Shown: positions 1-10,735, numbered from the stretch's first letter. The stretch is DNA of 64,000 nt from Tachypleus tridentatus (GCF_004210375.1 NW_027467782.1:32043771-32107770); one strand, 5' to 3'. Notes: a model not told the origin generated them from the sequence alone. A program made the numbers and translations.

Positions 1-1647
1 GACATAATTTCAGTGCATGGTATCCTTGAAATAACTTATAATGCCATTCATTTTTTCCAAAAGGGCGTTTAATTTTGTAAAGACAAAAGTATCATTCAAA
101 CTACACACTTAGTCATTTTTACTGATAAAATAAATTTTGAAAGATAACCACAACCATAACACACCGACAGAAAATGTTTTAAATTATATGCACACAAAAA
201 ATATCCTCCACTGAATGTTCATATTATTTACAAAACAGAATGGACATCTGCAGATTTAGACATCTAAACAATTACCTTCATAACTTAGGCTTCCAAAAAA
301 TACTACTAAACACAAATAGAACCTGTTATTTCTTTCCCATAACCAAAAGACTGAAATAACTTACTTTCATTAAATGTTTCTCAAACCAAGACATCTTTTG
401 AAATTTTCTACTTCAAATAAAAAAATTGCAGAAAGAAGTATTATAATAATAATAATAATAAACACTAATAAGATGAAGAAAAAATATTCTCATATTGTGT
501 CAATATTAACCAAGATCAACAAATATAAACATTAATTTGAGAAAATCAGTGTCAAAATACAAAGAACAAAGGCAACATCATGTCACAGGGTACAGCAAGG
601 ATAAGATCAAGTAATGTACACTTTTTTTTTCTGCATGTGATGACCATTCATGATAGGTTGGCTATCCTTGCTTCCTCGGCTGGTTTAGTAAGTCTTCATT
701 GAAATTCGCCCTTTTCCACCTAAGTAATAAATAAACAAAAATGCCAAAAATGTATTTTTTTTTTTTACAAAATACCTACATCGATGAAAATTATTACAAA
801 GAATTGATATTTTAAATATCTAACACAGGAACAGTCCATGAAGACATGATAAATAAAAAACCTTGACAGTAAACAAATTGTTAATACTACATTACCTACA
901 AGGAAAAATAAAAAAAGAGGAATATTGTATGTGATTCTACAGTACTTTAGATTAGTGGGAAACTTCTTACACATGAAAACAAAGAATAGGACTAAGACTG
1001 TGTTAAAAGGCAAACTATTTTAAGAAAAGAAAAAGGACTGAGTTTACCATAGGCATTTAATGAAGCTTTGTGGAACAGGTATCCCTAATTAAATCATTTG
1101 TTTGTTAAAGATGAAAAATGTCAAATATCAATGCTAAATCAGATAAATTAAATTTATTAGTTTTAACATTTGTTAGTGCACGTTAAAATATCCACCTTAC
1201 ACCTGGGGCCATACGGACCCCTCGTATATTTAATGATCATAATGTTGAAGCTATGATTTAGATGTTGAAATGTTAGCCTACTGTAGAAACCTTCAACAAA
1301 TCGCATACAAGCCGTTGTAAGCAAAATGAGGTGTTTTATAACAGATGAAAATCTACGGGCAGTAAAATAAACAGTAATAAAATAAATACTCCCGATGAAA
1401 GAAAGTCCACTTTCCAAAAGCGTCTGGGTTATTGATTTTTCTATTCTTTTAAACGTTAGGTTTAAAAAAAACACAATTAGTCTACCTAGTCTGCAATCGT
1501 AAACCTAAACCAAAGAATTTTCTTTGTGCTCACAACTAATTATCTAAACATAGTATATATGATACGTCTATAAAGTACCTGTTTAAAGTTTTAAACTTGT
1601 CATGCAGCTAAATATTTAACATACACGTACATTGGGCAGAAAATCAT
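1..1647. other. AT-rich sequence, no gene recognised
   Basis: No coding region is convincing here. A short (TAA)n run lies near 443-463 and several T/A homopolymers are present. Because the secreted-protein gene on the minus strand ends at a strong splice donor at 1648-1653, its downstream exon or exons should lie here or beyond the window edge. I could not identify one with confidence. Confidence 0.5.
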
Positions 1648-1653
1648 ACTTAC
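1648..1653 (-). promoter_or_regulatory. Splice donor GTAAGT of the secreted-protein gene
   Basis: On the minus strand the last coding bases read ATTGAA followed by GTAAGT, a consensus 5' splice site. If it were not used, the frame would end one codon later at a TAA. The exon ends in phase 2. Confidence 0.55.
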
Positions 1654-2785
1654 TTCAATGGTATAACAGTAGTAGGAATCTCGGTTGATGTGCTTCTTGT
1701 GTGTTTGATACCAGTAACGCTTCGCTCTTTAGCCATTTCATTAATTAAACCTTTCATAATATAATTAAGAGTTTCTTTCAGTACAATATCATGCATAAAT
1801 TTCTTTCTTGAGCGAAAGGAAAATTGTGAATTGTTTTTAGTGTGCTCTTCTGTGCTTCTTGTATGATTGATACCAGTAACGCTTCGCTCTTTAGCCATTT
1901 CATTAATTAAACCTTTCATAATATAATTAAGAGTTTCTTTCAGTACAATATCATGCATAAATTTCTTTCTTGAGCGAAAGGAAAATTGTGAATTGTTTTT
2001 AGTGTGCTCTTCTTTGTTGGCGTCTTTGTTCACGGGTATATCAATTTTCTTTAATTCAGAACTACTTCCGTACGAAGGCCGCTGGTCTAGTCTGTAATCG
2101 TGGTTATACTTTTCAGGATTATTACGATTAGATCCAACTAAATCACGATATTTTTTTGAAGCATTCATTATCCAATTGGCTAAATATTGATACATTTGTT
2201 TATTTTTATGCGTTACTGGAGGGATGCCATTCTGTTTATTGTACCCTTGATTTGCTCTTTTCAGTAGTTCGATTTTATCCCAAAAAAGTTTCTGGATTGT
2301 CCCATTATAACTGAAATTGTTTTAGTGTGCTCTTCTTTGTCGGCGTCTCCGTAATTAAACTTTTTGTAATGTTTATTATGAGTTTTGTTTAGAAATTTGT
2401 ATATACTTTGATCTTTCATGGGTATATCAATTTTCTTTAATTCAGAACTACTTCCGTAGGATGGCCGCTGATCTAGTCTGTAATCGTGGTTATACTGTTC
2501 AGGATTATTACGATCAGATCCAACGAAATCAAGATATTTTTTTGAAGTATTCATTATCCAATTGCCTAAATATTGATACATTAGTTTATTTTTATGCGTT
2601 ACTGCAGGGATGTCATTCTGCTTATTGTACCCTTGATTTGGTATTTTCGGTAGTTCGTTTTTATCAGTGGAAGAAGACTTGTCAGGATAAAGATTGTCAT
2701 ATATCTTCTGTCCTTCCACCACTGTGGCAACCAAAACCAGGCAAGCAAATCTAAGAATACGTTGCCAAAACATGGGTTTGTAATT
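1654..2785 (-). CDS. Unrecognised secreted modular protein; coding exon with a one-base frame break
   Basis: Function unknown; I recognise no family. The start ATG is at 2773-2771 and opens a typical signal peptide (MFWQRILRFACLVLVATVVEG), cleavage likely before QKIYDN, so the product is probably secreted. No cysteine follows the signal. The protein consists of a module (DK.EL.K..NQGYNKQN... to GSSSELKKIDIP) present twice. The second module is followed by two nearly identical 54-residue repeats containing FRSRKKFMHDIVLKETLNYI. The first module runs from 2773 to about 2323. The second is open from about 2320 to 1654, in another frame. A homopolymer of four T at 2320-2323 is five T in the paralogous segment near 2003; that one-base difference accounts for the frame break, and the reading would otherwise be continuous at about 370 residues. 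A 3' splice site (TTTATTTTCAG) lies 12 bases before the ATG and a GTAAGT donor follows the last repeat, so this looks like one internal exon. It could be a living gene with a sequence error, or a recent pseudogene. Confidence 0.6.
1690..2013 (-). repeat. Tandem duplication of 162 bp inside the coding sequence
   Basis: Two copies, 1690-1851 and 1852-2013, are nearly identical; the visible differences fall in the first ~15 bases of each (gtgtgtttg versus gtatgattg). The unit is 54 codons, so the duplication is in frame and encodes two copies of the STEEHTKNNSQFSF...SVTGI segment. The near identity suggests a recent event or gene conversion. Confidence 0.9.
2034..2660 (-). repeat. Diverged tandem duplication of the protein module (offset 386 bp)
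   Basis: The segment from gggtatatcaattttc at 2034 to about 2270 recurs at 2420 to about 2660 with scattered substitutions. Both encode the module with MYQYL.NWIMN.SKKY and YNHDYRLDQRPSYG. It is older than the nested 162-bp duplication. The proximal copy also carries a segment (IYKFLNKTHNKHYKKFNYGD) that the distal copy lacks. Confidence 0.9.
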
Positions 2786-2797
2786 CTGAAAATAAAG
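2786..2797 (-). promoter_or_regulatory. Splice acceptor upstream of the secreted-protein start codon
   Basis: The minus strand reads TTTATTTTCAG, then 12 bases, then the ATG of the signal peptide. This implies an upstream 5'UTR exon. A possible donor (CTTAAAG before GTTCGT) lies near 2938, and the transcription start may lie around 2940-3050; neither is proven. Confidence 0.5.
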
Positions 2798-2939
2798 TGA
2801 ACAAATAGATAAATATTAGTGATGATAATCACCTTTCTTTTCATAATAGTAATAAAAGATTTAATAAAAGGACAATGATGAGTGGAGTGTAATACGACAA
2901 TAATATTCGAGTTTTGTTTCTTATAATATAACACGAACC

Positions 2940-3316
2940 TTTAAGACTTGAGTGTATAATGTAGCACGTTGTAGAAGCTGGTGGTCGCTAGCACAGTGTT
3001 TAATAGATCACTAAATACATTACACTAACGTAAAGTGGCCTGAGTGTGGCATTGTCGTTACCATAGCAGATTAGGGAATCGAGGATCTCGAGTTCGAGAT
3101 ATGATGCTGACAAACACGATCTGCGTTTTATGTTGTGGTGTGTTATAAAAGTATCAGCGAATAGTGCTATATATTTAAGGATAGCCACCCCAAGGATTCA
3201 TATCCATTGGGACCATGAGATAAAGAAGCCAAAAACACGTTACTTCGTGCCACCCCATACGTGTAAGAGAAAACTAAATGTTTGTCAAAAGACTTGTTTA
3301 AACTAAGATTAAACCT
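2940..3316. other. Upstream flank of the secreted-protein gene, nothing recognised
   Basis: Unique-looking AT-rich sequence. It should contain the promoter and first exon of the minus-strand gene. I see no unambiguous TATA box or initiator. Confidence 0.35.
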
Positions 3317-4266
3317 AATGTAAAACATTAAAATGATATATATAACGGAGAGAAAATGAAACGTATCGATTATTTAAGAAAACACTGACAAGGTGTTGGA
3401 AGTGTTAAAACTTGTGTATAAATAAGGGAACAATTAATAATATATTACTCAAAGCTGTCCTCGTATGTTTGCTAACTAAAGTATTAGGTTTCGCGCGGAT
3501 TATTAGGTTGATAACTATGTCGGCATTTAGTTTGTTTTTGAATTTCGCACAAAGCTACTCGAGGGCTATCTGTGCTAGCTGTCCCTAATTTAGTAGTGTA
3601 AGACTAGAGGGAAGGCAGCTAGTCATCACCACCCACCGCCAACTCTTGGGCTACTCTTTTACCAACGAAAAGTGGGATTGACCGTCACATTATAACGCCC
3701 CCACAGCTGGGAGGGCGAGTATGTTTGGCGCGACTCGGGCTCGAACCAGCGACCCTCAAATTACGAGGCGCACGCCTTAACGCGCTAGGCCATGCCGGGC
3801 CCCGTTGGCATTTAGTAAACAGATTTTAACATAAAGGAAAAACTATACACTTTTGTTGCTCATTCATGGGATGTGATACGTTTATAAAGGTAACCTTCAC
3901 TCTGACTTGTCCTACAATTTTAAACTTAAAAAACCAAAACAAATAATAAAAAACAAACCTCTTTAATTGATGGACTCTCTGTAGTAGCAAACAGCAAATA
4001 TTTGATCAACTTCATAGCTCAAGTTTTAATTCGATACTTTCAGCCTATTTCTTAACAACAATATAAGGTTAATCATTATTTCTAGGCAACATGACGTATA
4101 GACTATTGTTGGAACGCATTGTTACTAAAACGCGCTAGCTCTCCAATATATATATTGTTATATTGGGAATCATTTTATTTTCTCTTTCCGTAGATTGTCT
4201 TATTCAAAACATTCGAAATCATGCACGTGCATGTCTGTCTGTCGATTTGCAAGTACAATAATACTG
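3317..4266. repeat. Segmental duplication, copy A (contains a SINE)
   Basis: 3317-3450 matches 5309-5442, and 3478-4266 (without the SINE at 3531-3804) matches 5785-6282. Shared blocks include GGAAGTGTTAAAACTT, TGTGATACGTTTATAAAGG, CAACATGACGTA.AGACTATT and GTCGATTTGC.AGTAC. I see no protein coding in either copy. Confidence 0.85.
3531..3804 (-). repeat. SINE-A copy 1 (tRNA-Thr-like head)
   Basis: This is a full-length copy. Read on the minus strand it has a tRNA-like head (GGCCCGGCATGGCC A-box region, anticodon-loop CTCGTAA, B-box GGTTCGA), then the conserved body ending in GCGAAATTCAAAAACAAA. It is flanked by GGCATTTAG at 3522-3530 and 3807-3815, a target-site duplication. The related segment at 5785-6282 has the empty site. 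Confidence 0.95.
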
Positions 4267-4289
4267 AACTTTTACAGTATTAAGGGTTT

Positions 4290-4530
4290 CTTTATTATTT
4301 AATTTCGCGCAAAGCTACACGAGAGCTATCTTCGCTAACCGTCCGTAATTTAGGACTGTAAAACAAGAGATAACTCTTGGGCTACTCTTTTACCAACGAA
4401 TAGTATGACTAACCGTCACATTATAACGCCCCCACTGCTGAAAGTGCGAGCATGTTTGGTGTGACAGAGATTCGAACCCGCGACCCTCGGATTACGAGTC
4501 GAGTGCCTTAACCACTCGGCTATTCCATAT
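4290..4530 (-). repeat. SINE-A copy 2, internally deleted
   Basis: The head (ATTCGAACCCGCGACCCTCGG on the plus strand) and the 3' tail (AATTTCGCGCAAAGCTAC) are present. The stretch normally reading GGGAAGGCAGCTAGTCATCACC is missing. It abuts a SINE-B fragment. Confidence 0.85.
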
Positions 4531-4650
4531 TTGTGTGTTTTTCTTAAAGCAAAGTCACATCGGGCTATCTGCTGAGTCCACCAATGGGAATCAAAATCCT
4601 GATTTTAGCGTTGTAAATCTTAGACTTACCCCTATACCGGAGGGGGACAT
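4531..4650 (-). repeat. SINE-B copy (second tRNA-derived family)
   Basis: Reads on the plus strand as GCAAAGTCACATCGGGCTAT, CTGCTGAGTCCACC and GATTTTAGCGTTGTAAAT, then a degraded GCTAGTACAGCGG-type head. The same order occurs at 54637, 59240 and, on the other strand, 6470. Confidence 0.8.
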
Positions 4651-4664
4651 TAGAGAAGGAAAAC

Positions 4665-4745
4665 TTTGTCTATTGTTAAGAACAAAGTTTCATCATGATC
4701 CCTCTGTGCTCTGCCCACTGCCGATATTAGAACCCTAATTTCAGT
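4665..4745 (-). repeat. SINE-C fragment
   Basis: A third short repeat, recognised by CTGTGCTCTGCCCACTG followed by a degraded tRNA-like head. The same motif occurs in opposite orientation at 4785-4900 and 24513-24640. Confidence 0.55.
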
Positions 4746-4784
4746 TGGAAAGAATGGGTATATATAATTAGTATTAAATTTGAT

Positions 4785-4900
4785 GTCCCCTAAGTGGCAC
4801 AGAGGTATGTTGGACTTATGATAAAGCTAGAAACCGGATTTCGATGCACGTGATGGGCAGAGCACAGATAAACCATGGTTTAACAATGTTCTTAGCTTCA
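4785..4900 (+). repeat. SINE-C copy
   Basis: Begins GATGTCCCCTAAGTGGCAC, continues with GGGCAGAGCACAGATA and ends in CTTCAAACAAACGAAAAAC. It is diverged. Together with the previous fragment it forms a head-to-head pair. Confidence 0.6.
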
Positions 4901-5308
4901 AACAAACGAAAAACAACATTTGACTGTTTCGACGTCGGTATATTGAGTAAAATAAATAAAGATATAAATCTATAAAGATCAGTATGGCCGTAATATTCAT
5001 ATGCGGCTGAGCTGTATACGTTAATTGTTCGTTTCTTATGTAAACCAAATCATTGACATATTCAATTTATAATGTTTGAAATTTTGTCAATTAATCATTT
5101 TGTTTGTTTGTGGTTTTATAGTAAAACCACAATGGACTGTTTGCGATGTCTACCTTGAGGAATCGCGGATAATGGCGTTGTGTGTGTGTGAGTGTTTTTC
5201 TTTCAGCAAAGCCACAAAGAAATCGAACTCCCGCACTACACTGAAGTGGTAGACATAATACAAGAATTAGTGTTATACTGTGTGAAGAATGAAAAGACAG
5301 AAACTTTC
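4901..5308. other. Spacer between the duplicated segments
   Basis: Nothing coding. A GT-rich stretch at 5178-5210 followed by TTTCAGCAAAGCCACAAAG looks like the tail of a SINE-B or SINE-C remnant. Confidence 0.35.
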
Positions 5309-6282
5309 TGTTAATACTAAAATGATATATATAAGAGAAATAAAATGAAATGTATGAATTATTTAAGAAAACACTGTCAAGGCGTTGGAAGTGTTAAAAC
5401 TTATGTAGAAGTACGGGAACAATTAATGATATATTACTCAAAGGTTTAACATGCACCACACTGAAGTGACAGAGATAATACGAGAATCGGGCACAAGTAC
5501 TTTTTCATTCAGTTTCGATAAATATATTGTAAATATGGTTTATAATAATACAGCCGTTTCTCTGATAGACTGATGGAGATTGATTTGGCGTTCTTTGGCT
5601 CAAAACAACTAGACTATCTGCATGACTGTAGAGGAAGTATTTACTAACATTGTAAACTTATACTGAAATGCTACGTGAGAAAAACATTTAGTAGCTGTAG
5701 ACAGTAATCAGAGTAGAAAAAAACACTTAACAGAAAGATTTTGTCTTCACACTTTGGGGCCAAAGCTCTCCATGTTTACAAGGGAAAGTATTAGGCTTCG
5801 CGCAGATTATTAGGTTGATAACAATGACGGTGTATACTGAACACATTTTAACATGAAAGTATAATCTATACACTTGCTCTTTCATGGAATGTGATACGTT
5901 TATAAAGGTTACCTTCACTCTGACTTGTCCATCAATTTTAAACTTAAAAAATGAAAACAAAGAATGAAAAACAAACCTCTTTAATTAACGTAATATCTGC
6001 AGTTGGAAACAGCAAAGATTTGTTAAACTTCATAGCTCAAGTTTTAATTCGATACTCTCAGCGTCTTTCTTAACAACAATATTAAGTTAATCATAATTGC
6101 TAGGCAACATGACGTACAGACTATTGTTGGAACGCATAATTACTAAAACGCGTGGCTATTCCATACATACATTGTTATATAGGGAATCGCGTTGTTTTCT
6201 CTTCTCGTAGATTGTCCTATTAAAATAATTCACAATCACGTTCGTTCGTGTCTGGCTGTCGATTTGCTAGTACGATAATACT
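5309..6282. repeat. Segmental duplication, copy B (SINE-free, with extra sequence)
   Basis: Paralogue of 3317-4266. Between its two homologous blocks it carries about 340 bp (5443-5784) that copy A lacks. At the position matching the SINE in copy A it reads straight through, with no tRNA-like sequence, so that SINE inserted after the duplication. Confidence 0.85.
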
Positions 6283-6469
6283 TAAATCTTTATTAAATAT
6301 AAACCAAACTCGTAAGTTATAGTTAAAAAATACAGTAACTTTCTGTTTTCATAATGTCGCAATGTTTGGTATATTTTAGTCAAATATATCTTTACTCTCA
6401 TTTAACAGCAGACTACTCTAAGTAGCAGTAAGCTACACTGTTTAAGTCACCTAATAAGTTTCTATGACA

Positions 6470-6570
6470 TCAGTGCATGACCGATTTACAACGCTAAAAT
6501 CAGGGATTTGATTCCCCTCGGTGGATTCGGCAGATAGCTCGATGTGGCTTTGGTAAAAGAAAACACACAC
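6470..6570 (+). repeat. SINE-B copy, 5' truncated
   Basis: Contains GATTTACAACGCTAAAATCA, CCCCTCGGTGGATTCGGCAG, ATAGCTCGATGTGGCTTTG and an ACACACAC tail. It directly precedes a SINE-A copy. Confidence 0.8.
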
Positions 6571-6573
6571 ATA

Positions 6574-6834
6574 TGATATAGCCAGGTGGTTAAAGCAATC
6601 GACTCGTAATCCGAGGATCACGGGTTCGCATCCCCGTCGCGCCAAACATGCTCGCCCTTTCAGCAGTGGGGGCGTTCAATCACACTATTCGTTGATAAAA
6701 GAGTAGCCCAAGAGTTGGCGGTGGGTGGTGATGACTAGCTGCCTTCCCTCTAGTCTTACTCTGCTAAATTAGGGACGGCTAGCGCATATAGCCCTCGAGT
6801 TGCTTAACGCGAAATTCAAAAACAAACAAACAAA
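6574..6834 (+). repeat. SINE-A copy 3
   Basis: The head begins at ATAGCCAGGTGGTTAAAGC and the body is complete to the (CAAA)n tail CAAAAACAAACAAACAAAC. The LINE remnant starts just downstream. Confidence 0.9.
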
Positions 6835-6986
6835 CGTTTACGGGATTCTTTGGCGACAGTGAGAAAGTTACAGACGTGTTCTCTCGACGCTGAAAAGGAA
6901 AGATTGAATAGATAGACTTCCCCAACTAATACAGCTGAAAAAATATGTAACACATTACCAGTGCGATTGACTACAAAGACTACTAG

Positions 6987-7319
6987 TACAGCAGCGGCCA
7001 CCTGAAGAAATCACTAAAGAAAGAACAAGGCATTCCACATAATAATATACAGCGAATAATCTCAAAGAAAACACAGGCACCCACTAATCTTATACATATA
7101 GACATAGACGACAGTTACAACATTCTAAAACTACTAAATAATGGAATAACGCTTTGGTATCAAAAATACCAAGTAGAACAACTAAGAACTCTGGCAATTG
7201 TAGTAACACAATGCTACAATTGCCAAAGATATGGACATGTTTCTGTAGCCTGCTTAGCAACACCGAGGTGCTGCGGCTGTGGCAGGGAACACCATATCTC
7301 CCAGTGCAAAAAAAGATAA
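6987..7319 (+). pseudogene. LINE copy 1, ORF1 (gag-like) C-terminal part
   Basis: Open from 6987 (after a TAG at 6984) to a TAA at 7317. It encodes a basic segment, then two CCHC-type knuckles, C-YN-C-QRYGH-VSVA-C and C-CG-C-GRE-H-HISQ-C. These are RNA-binding motifs of jockey-type ORF1 proteins. A third knuckle (CCNCGQTHTANYKGC) continues downstream in the next frame, so an indel in the A7 tract at 7308-7314 broke the frame. A further break probably exists near 6985-7002. Confidence 0.8.
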
Positions 7320-9336
7320 AGAAACACCCAAATGTTGTAACTGTGGTCAAACCCACACAGCCAACTATAAAGGATGTGATAAATACAAACAAATAAAACA
7401 ACGTATATATCAGATAAGAACACCATCATCAGAACAGAATCAACCAAATACAAACAGACAACCAAAAAGAGACATATCAACAGAATTTAATAAAACAACT
7501 AAAACCACATATGCAGAAATGTTAAAAGGAAAAGAACCCCACAAACAGCAAGAACAGAACATTATTACTCAGGAAAAGAATACCTCAACACAAACACAAA
7601 AGCCACAAGAAAACAGCACCACCTTCGAAGAAACGAATACTAACACACCAGATAAAACAAGCCTTTTCACAACCATAATCAAAAACATATTTTCAGAATT
7701 TGTAACAGAATACACAAAACCGAACCAAACAACCAACTGCTTCGAATTACTGATTAATATCTCCAAAAAAACACATCACACCACACATACCCTTCATAAT
7801 ATCAACACTTACTGGTTACATGCTCACAGCATAATGTTCACAGTAGTATATATCAACATCCAAGGTGCAATAGCTTCCAAGAAACATGAGATCGAAGACC
7901 TAATACAAGAAACTAACCCCCACATTATAATAGTAAGCGAAACTCTGATATACAATAACAATAGATTTAAAATACCAAATTATTCAACAATAAGGAAAGA
8001 CAGAATAAATAAAAATAATGAAAACAGAGGCATTATGCTGCTCTACAAAATGGAGCTATCAGTAATAGAAATTAAACTGAGCAGTAACAACGAACATGTT
8101 ACTGTCGATATCCTGCAAAGAAATAAAACAAAAGTAACTGTAGCAGGAATTTACTGCTCACCTAATAAACAAATAGAAATAGCATTACTCAGCAACATCT
8201 TTTCCCACAACCAAAACTCCATAGTTATGGGTGACTTAAATAGTAAAAATGTTACCTTTGGATGCCGGAGCTCAAACAACAATGGTAGAAGTCTATTACA
8301 ATTCATAGATGATAACGATATAGTCTTATTAAATGATACCACCCTACACATACAGCGTATGCCAGTGACTAACTCCAGTGACATACTAGACCTGTGCATG
8401 TGTACATATAATCTGAGCCAAAAAATAATAAAATTTCAAGTGGGAAAAGATGCTGACAGTGATCACCTTCCAATATATTGTGTCTTCGATCTCGCCCCCA
8501 TAAAAAATATAACACTTAGGAAAGAAAAATTTAATAACAGAAAAGCAAATTGGCAAAATTACAAACAGGAATTAGACAACCTATTACCTAATAAAGTTAT
8601 AAAAGAAGTTAAAACCCATATTGAAATGGATAACTACTGTCAAACAATTACGGAGTGCCTTCAGAAAGCAGCCAAGTTAACAATACCAAAACAACACCAT
8701 AAAACAACAAACAACACATGGAAACCCACCACAGAAATAATCAATCTAATCAAAAAACGAAGACAATTAAGAAAACAGTACATGATAACAAGAGACAGAG
8801 AAACCAAAACGCAAATAAACAACATTAGAAATCACATCAGAACACAAATAAAACAACAAAAACAAGATAAATGGGACAACTACTGCTCAAAACTAAATGA
8901 TAAAACTGACCCGAAAAAATTCTGGTCACATCTTAAAAGACTCACCAATGAAAATACAGTCACAAAGAAATATCCTGCACTCGAACATAATAACACTATA
9001 GCACACACAAATAAAGAAATAGCCAAAGCTTTCAAAGATCAACTTCAAAATACTTTTAAAACTCATACTGATCCAGATATGGATACAAATTTCTACAATA
9101 AAGTCACTAATCACATATTAAACAATAAACATCAATTTGAACCAATTTTTCCAATAAGCATAACTGATACAAATAGAAGTTCCAACACAGATTATACAAG
9201 CACGTTACTAACAAATGAAATATCCCTTCAAGAACTACTCGAAGCAATAAAAAACACAAAAAACAAAGCACCAGATGAAGATGAAATACAAGCTACCCTT
9301 CTAAAAAAGGCACTCCGAAATTGTTTGACCACCTAA
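7279..9336 (+). pseudogene. LINE copy 1, ORF1 end plus endonuclease and start of reverse transcriptase
   Basis: This long open frame starts with the third zinc knuckle of ORF1, runs through a Thr/Gln/Asn-rich linker, and passes without a stop into the apurinic-like endonuclease of ORF2. An ATG at 7834, written TAATG, precedes FTVVYINIQG and is the likely ORF2 start. Endonuclease landmarks are INIQG, SETLI, GIYCSPN, GDLNS (about residue 318 from 7279) and SDHLPI (about residue 395). The Asp and His of SDH and the Asp of GDLN, catalytic in this family, are present. The frame ends at a premature stop after KAPDEDEIQATLLKK, where the RT domain begins. Confidence 0.9.
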
Positions 9337-9782
9337 ATTCACTTTTTAACCTATCTCTATCCTCAGGATACATCCCAGTTTCTTGGAAGCTTGCAAATGT
9401 ATTAATGTTCCATAAGGAAGGAAAGGCAGCAAATAAACCTAATAGCTACCGACCAATCAGCCTGACCAGCTGTGTAGGAAAAATTCTTGAAAGAATAATC
9501 AGTAATAGACTCTCCACATTCTTGGAGCTAACATCAAAATTACCAAAAGAACAAAATGGATTCAGGAAATTTAGACAAACGACAGACCACCTAATCAGAT
9601 TAACCGAAACCATAATAGATAGCTTCAATAAAAAAGAATGTACTGTCGCTTGCTTCCTTGATATCGAGAAAGCATTAGACACTGTATGGCACGATGGTCT
9701 AAGGTTCCGAATGAATGAAATGGAACTACCGCGAGGAATTATTCGCTGGTTATCTAACTTTTTTGGAAAACAGAAAGTGTAG
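9321..9782 (+). pseudogene. LINE copy 1, reverse transcriptase N-terminal half
   Basis: Continues the RT after a frameshift near 9315. It contains the fingers/palm blocks ANVLMFHKEGKAANKPNSYR, PISLTSCVGKILERII and FLDIEKALDTVWHDGL. The Asp in FLDIEKALD (GAT at 9660) is the first catalytic Asp of RT motif A; the usual KAFD is KALD here. The frame is lost in a T run near 9760, after IIRWLSNFF. Confidence 0.9.
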
Positions 9783-10173
9783 AGTAAATGTTGAGGGAAC
9801 ATTTTCTGAATACTTTACTCCTGAAGCTGGTGTCCCTCAGGGAGGGGTAGTTAGCCCTATACTCTTTATCATGTATGTAAACAATATGCCACTGAAGGAT
9901 CCGAATCATGGATTCTCCTCACAGTTCGCAGATGATGTGGCAGTCTGGAAAAGTGCCGCAACACCCACGATAGCAGCCACTAACATACAACCGCAACTAA
10001 ATAGAATAAGTGAATACTGTCAAAAATATAGAATAAAAATAAACACAGCAAAAACACAACTCGTAGTCTTTACGAAATTGACAAAACACAAAAAAACAAC
10101 AGCCAGAATTATATATGAATGGCACACTACTCCAGACTGCCCCATCGGTAAAAGTTTTAGGTCTGGCCTATGA
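9715..10173 (+). pseudogene. LINE copy 1, reverse transcriptase C-terminal half
   Basis: Overlaps the previous frame and takes over after about 9760. It holds RKCRVNVEGTFSE, GVPQGGVVSPILF (motif B) and SQFADDVAVW, whose FADD box at 9925-9936 is the catalytic motif C, intact. It ends by frameshift near 10140. Confidence 0.9.
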
Positions 10174-10633
10174 TTCAAAACTAATTTGGATCAATCATGT
10201 GAACGAAAGTAAAAATAAAGTCTGGCGAAGAACTAACTATGCTAGGAGTCTAACTGATAAAAACAGTGGAGCATCTACATATAACATACTAAAAATCTAT
10301 AAAACATATATTAGACCTGTAATAAATTATGCAGCTCCAGCATGGATGACTGTAAGCAATAAAATAATTAAAACCAAACTACAAACAATCCAAAACACAC
10401 TCCTCACAACTGCATACAGAGTTCCAAGAACTATATCATCTCAGTTCATTTACAAATATTCGAACATACCAACCATACCAGATAGACTCCTACATAGTAC
10501 AATAATGTACTTTAATAAGAATTGGATGATAAACGAAATACTATGCGAACTGGACAGGTACATCATACATGATGAAGCTAGTCCTAAATATCTCTCCCCA
10601 GTTAATTTATATTTTAAATATAAAAATAAATAA
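10115..10633 (+). pseudogene. LINE copy 1, ORF2 C-terminal domain
   Basis: Carries KVLGLAYDSKLIWINHV, then the thumb and C-terminal region to SPKYLSPVNLYFKYKNK and TAA at 10631. The KVLGL...L.W..H block is typical after the RT of jockey/CR1 elements. The residues around HDEASPKYL match the source of the 29-bp minisatellite in copy 2. Confidence 0.85.
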
Positions 10634-10735
10634 ATATATATATAAAACAATAAAAATATACATATATAAATATATATATAAAATAAAATAAATATATATA
10701 TAAAATAATAAAAATATACATATATATATATATTA
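10615..10735. repeat. AT microsatellite at the LINE 3' end
   Basis: Alternating (TA)n and TAAAA tracts directly follow the ORF2 stop. They may be the element's simple-repeat tail, later expanded. Confidence 0.8.

Noticed and set aside
1163-1490. Possible next exon of the secreted-protein gene (minus strand, after GATTGCAG at 1491)
   Set aside because: The phase fits and about 108 codons are open, but the protein is unlike the upstream exon, the pyrimidine tract is weak and no homology supports it.
2461-2934. Open frames overlapping the secreted-protein exon in other frames and on the plus strand
   Set aside because: They lack a start context or repeat structure and are shadows of the real frame.
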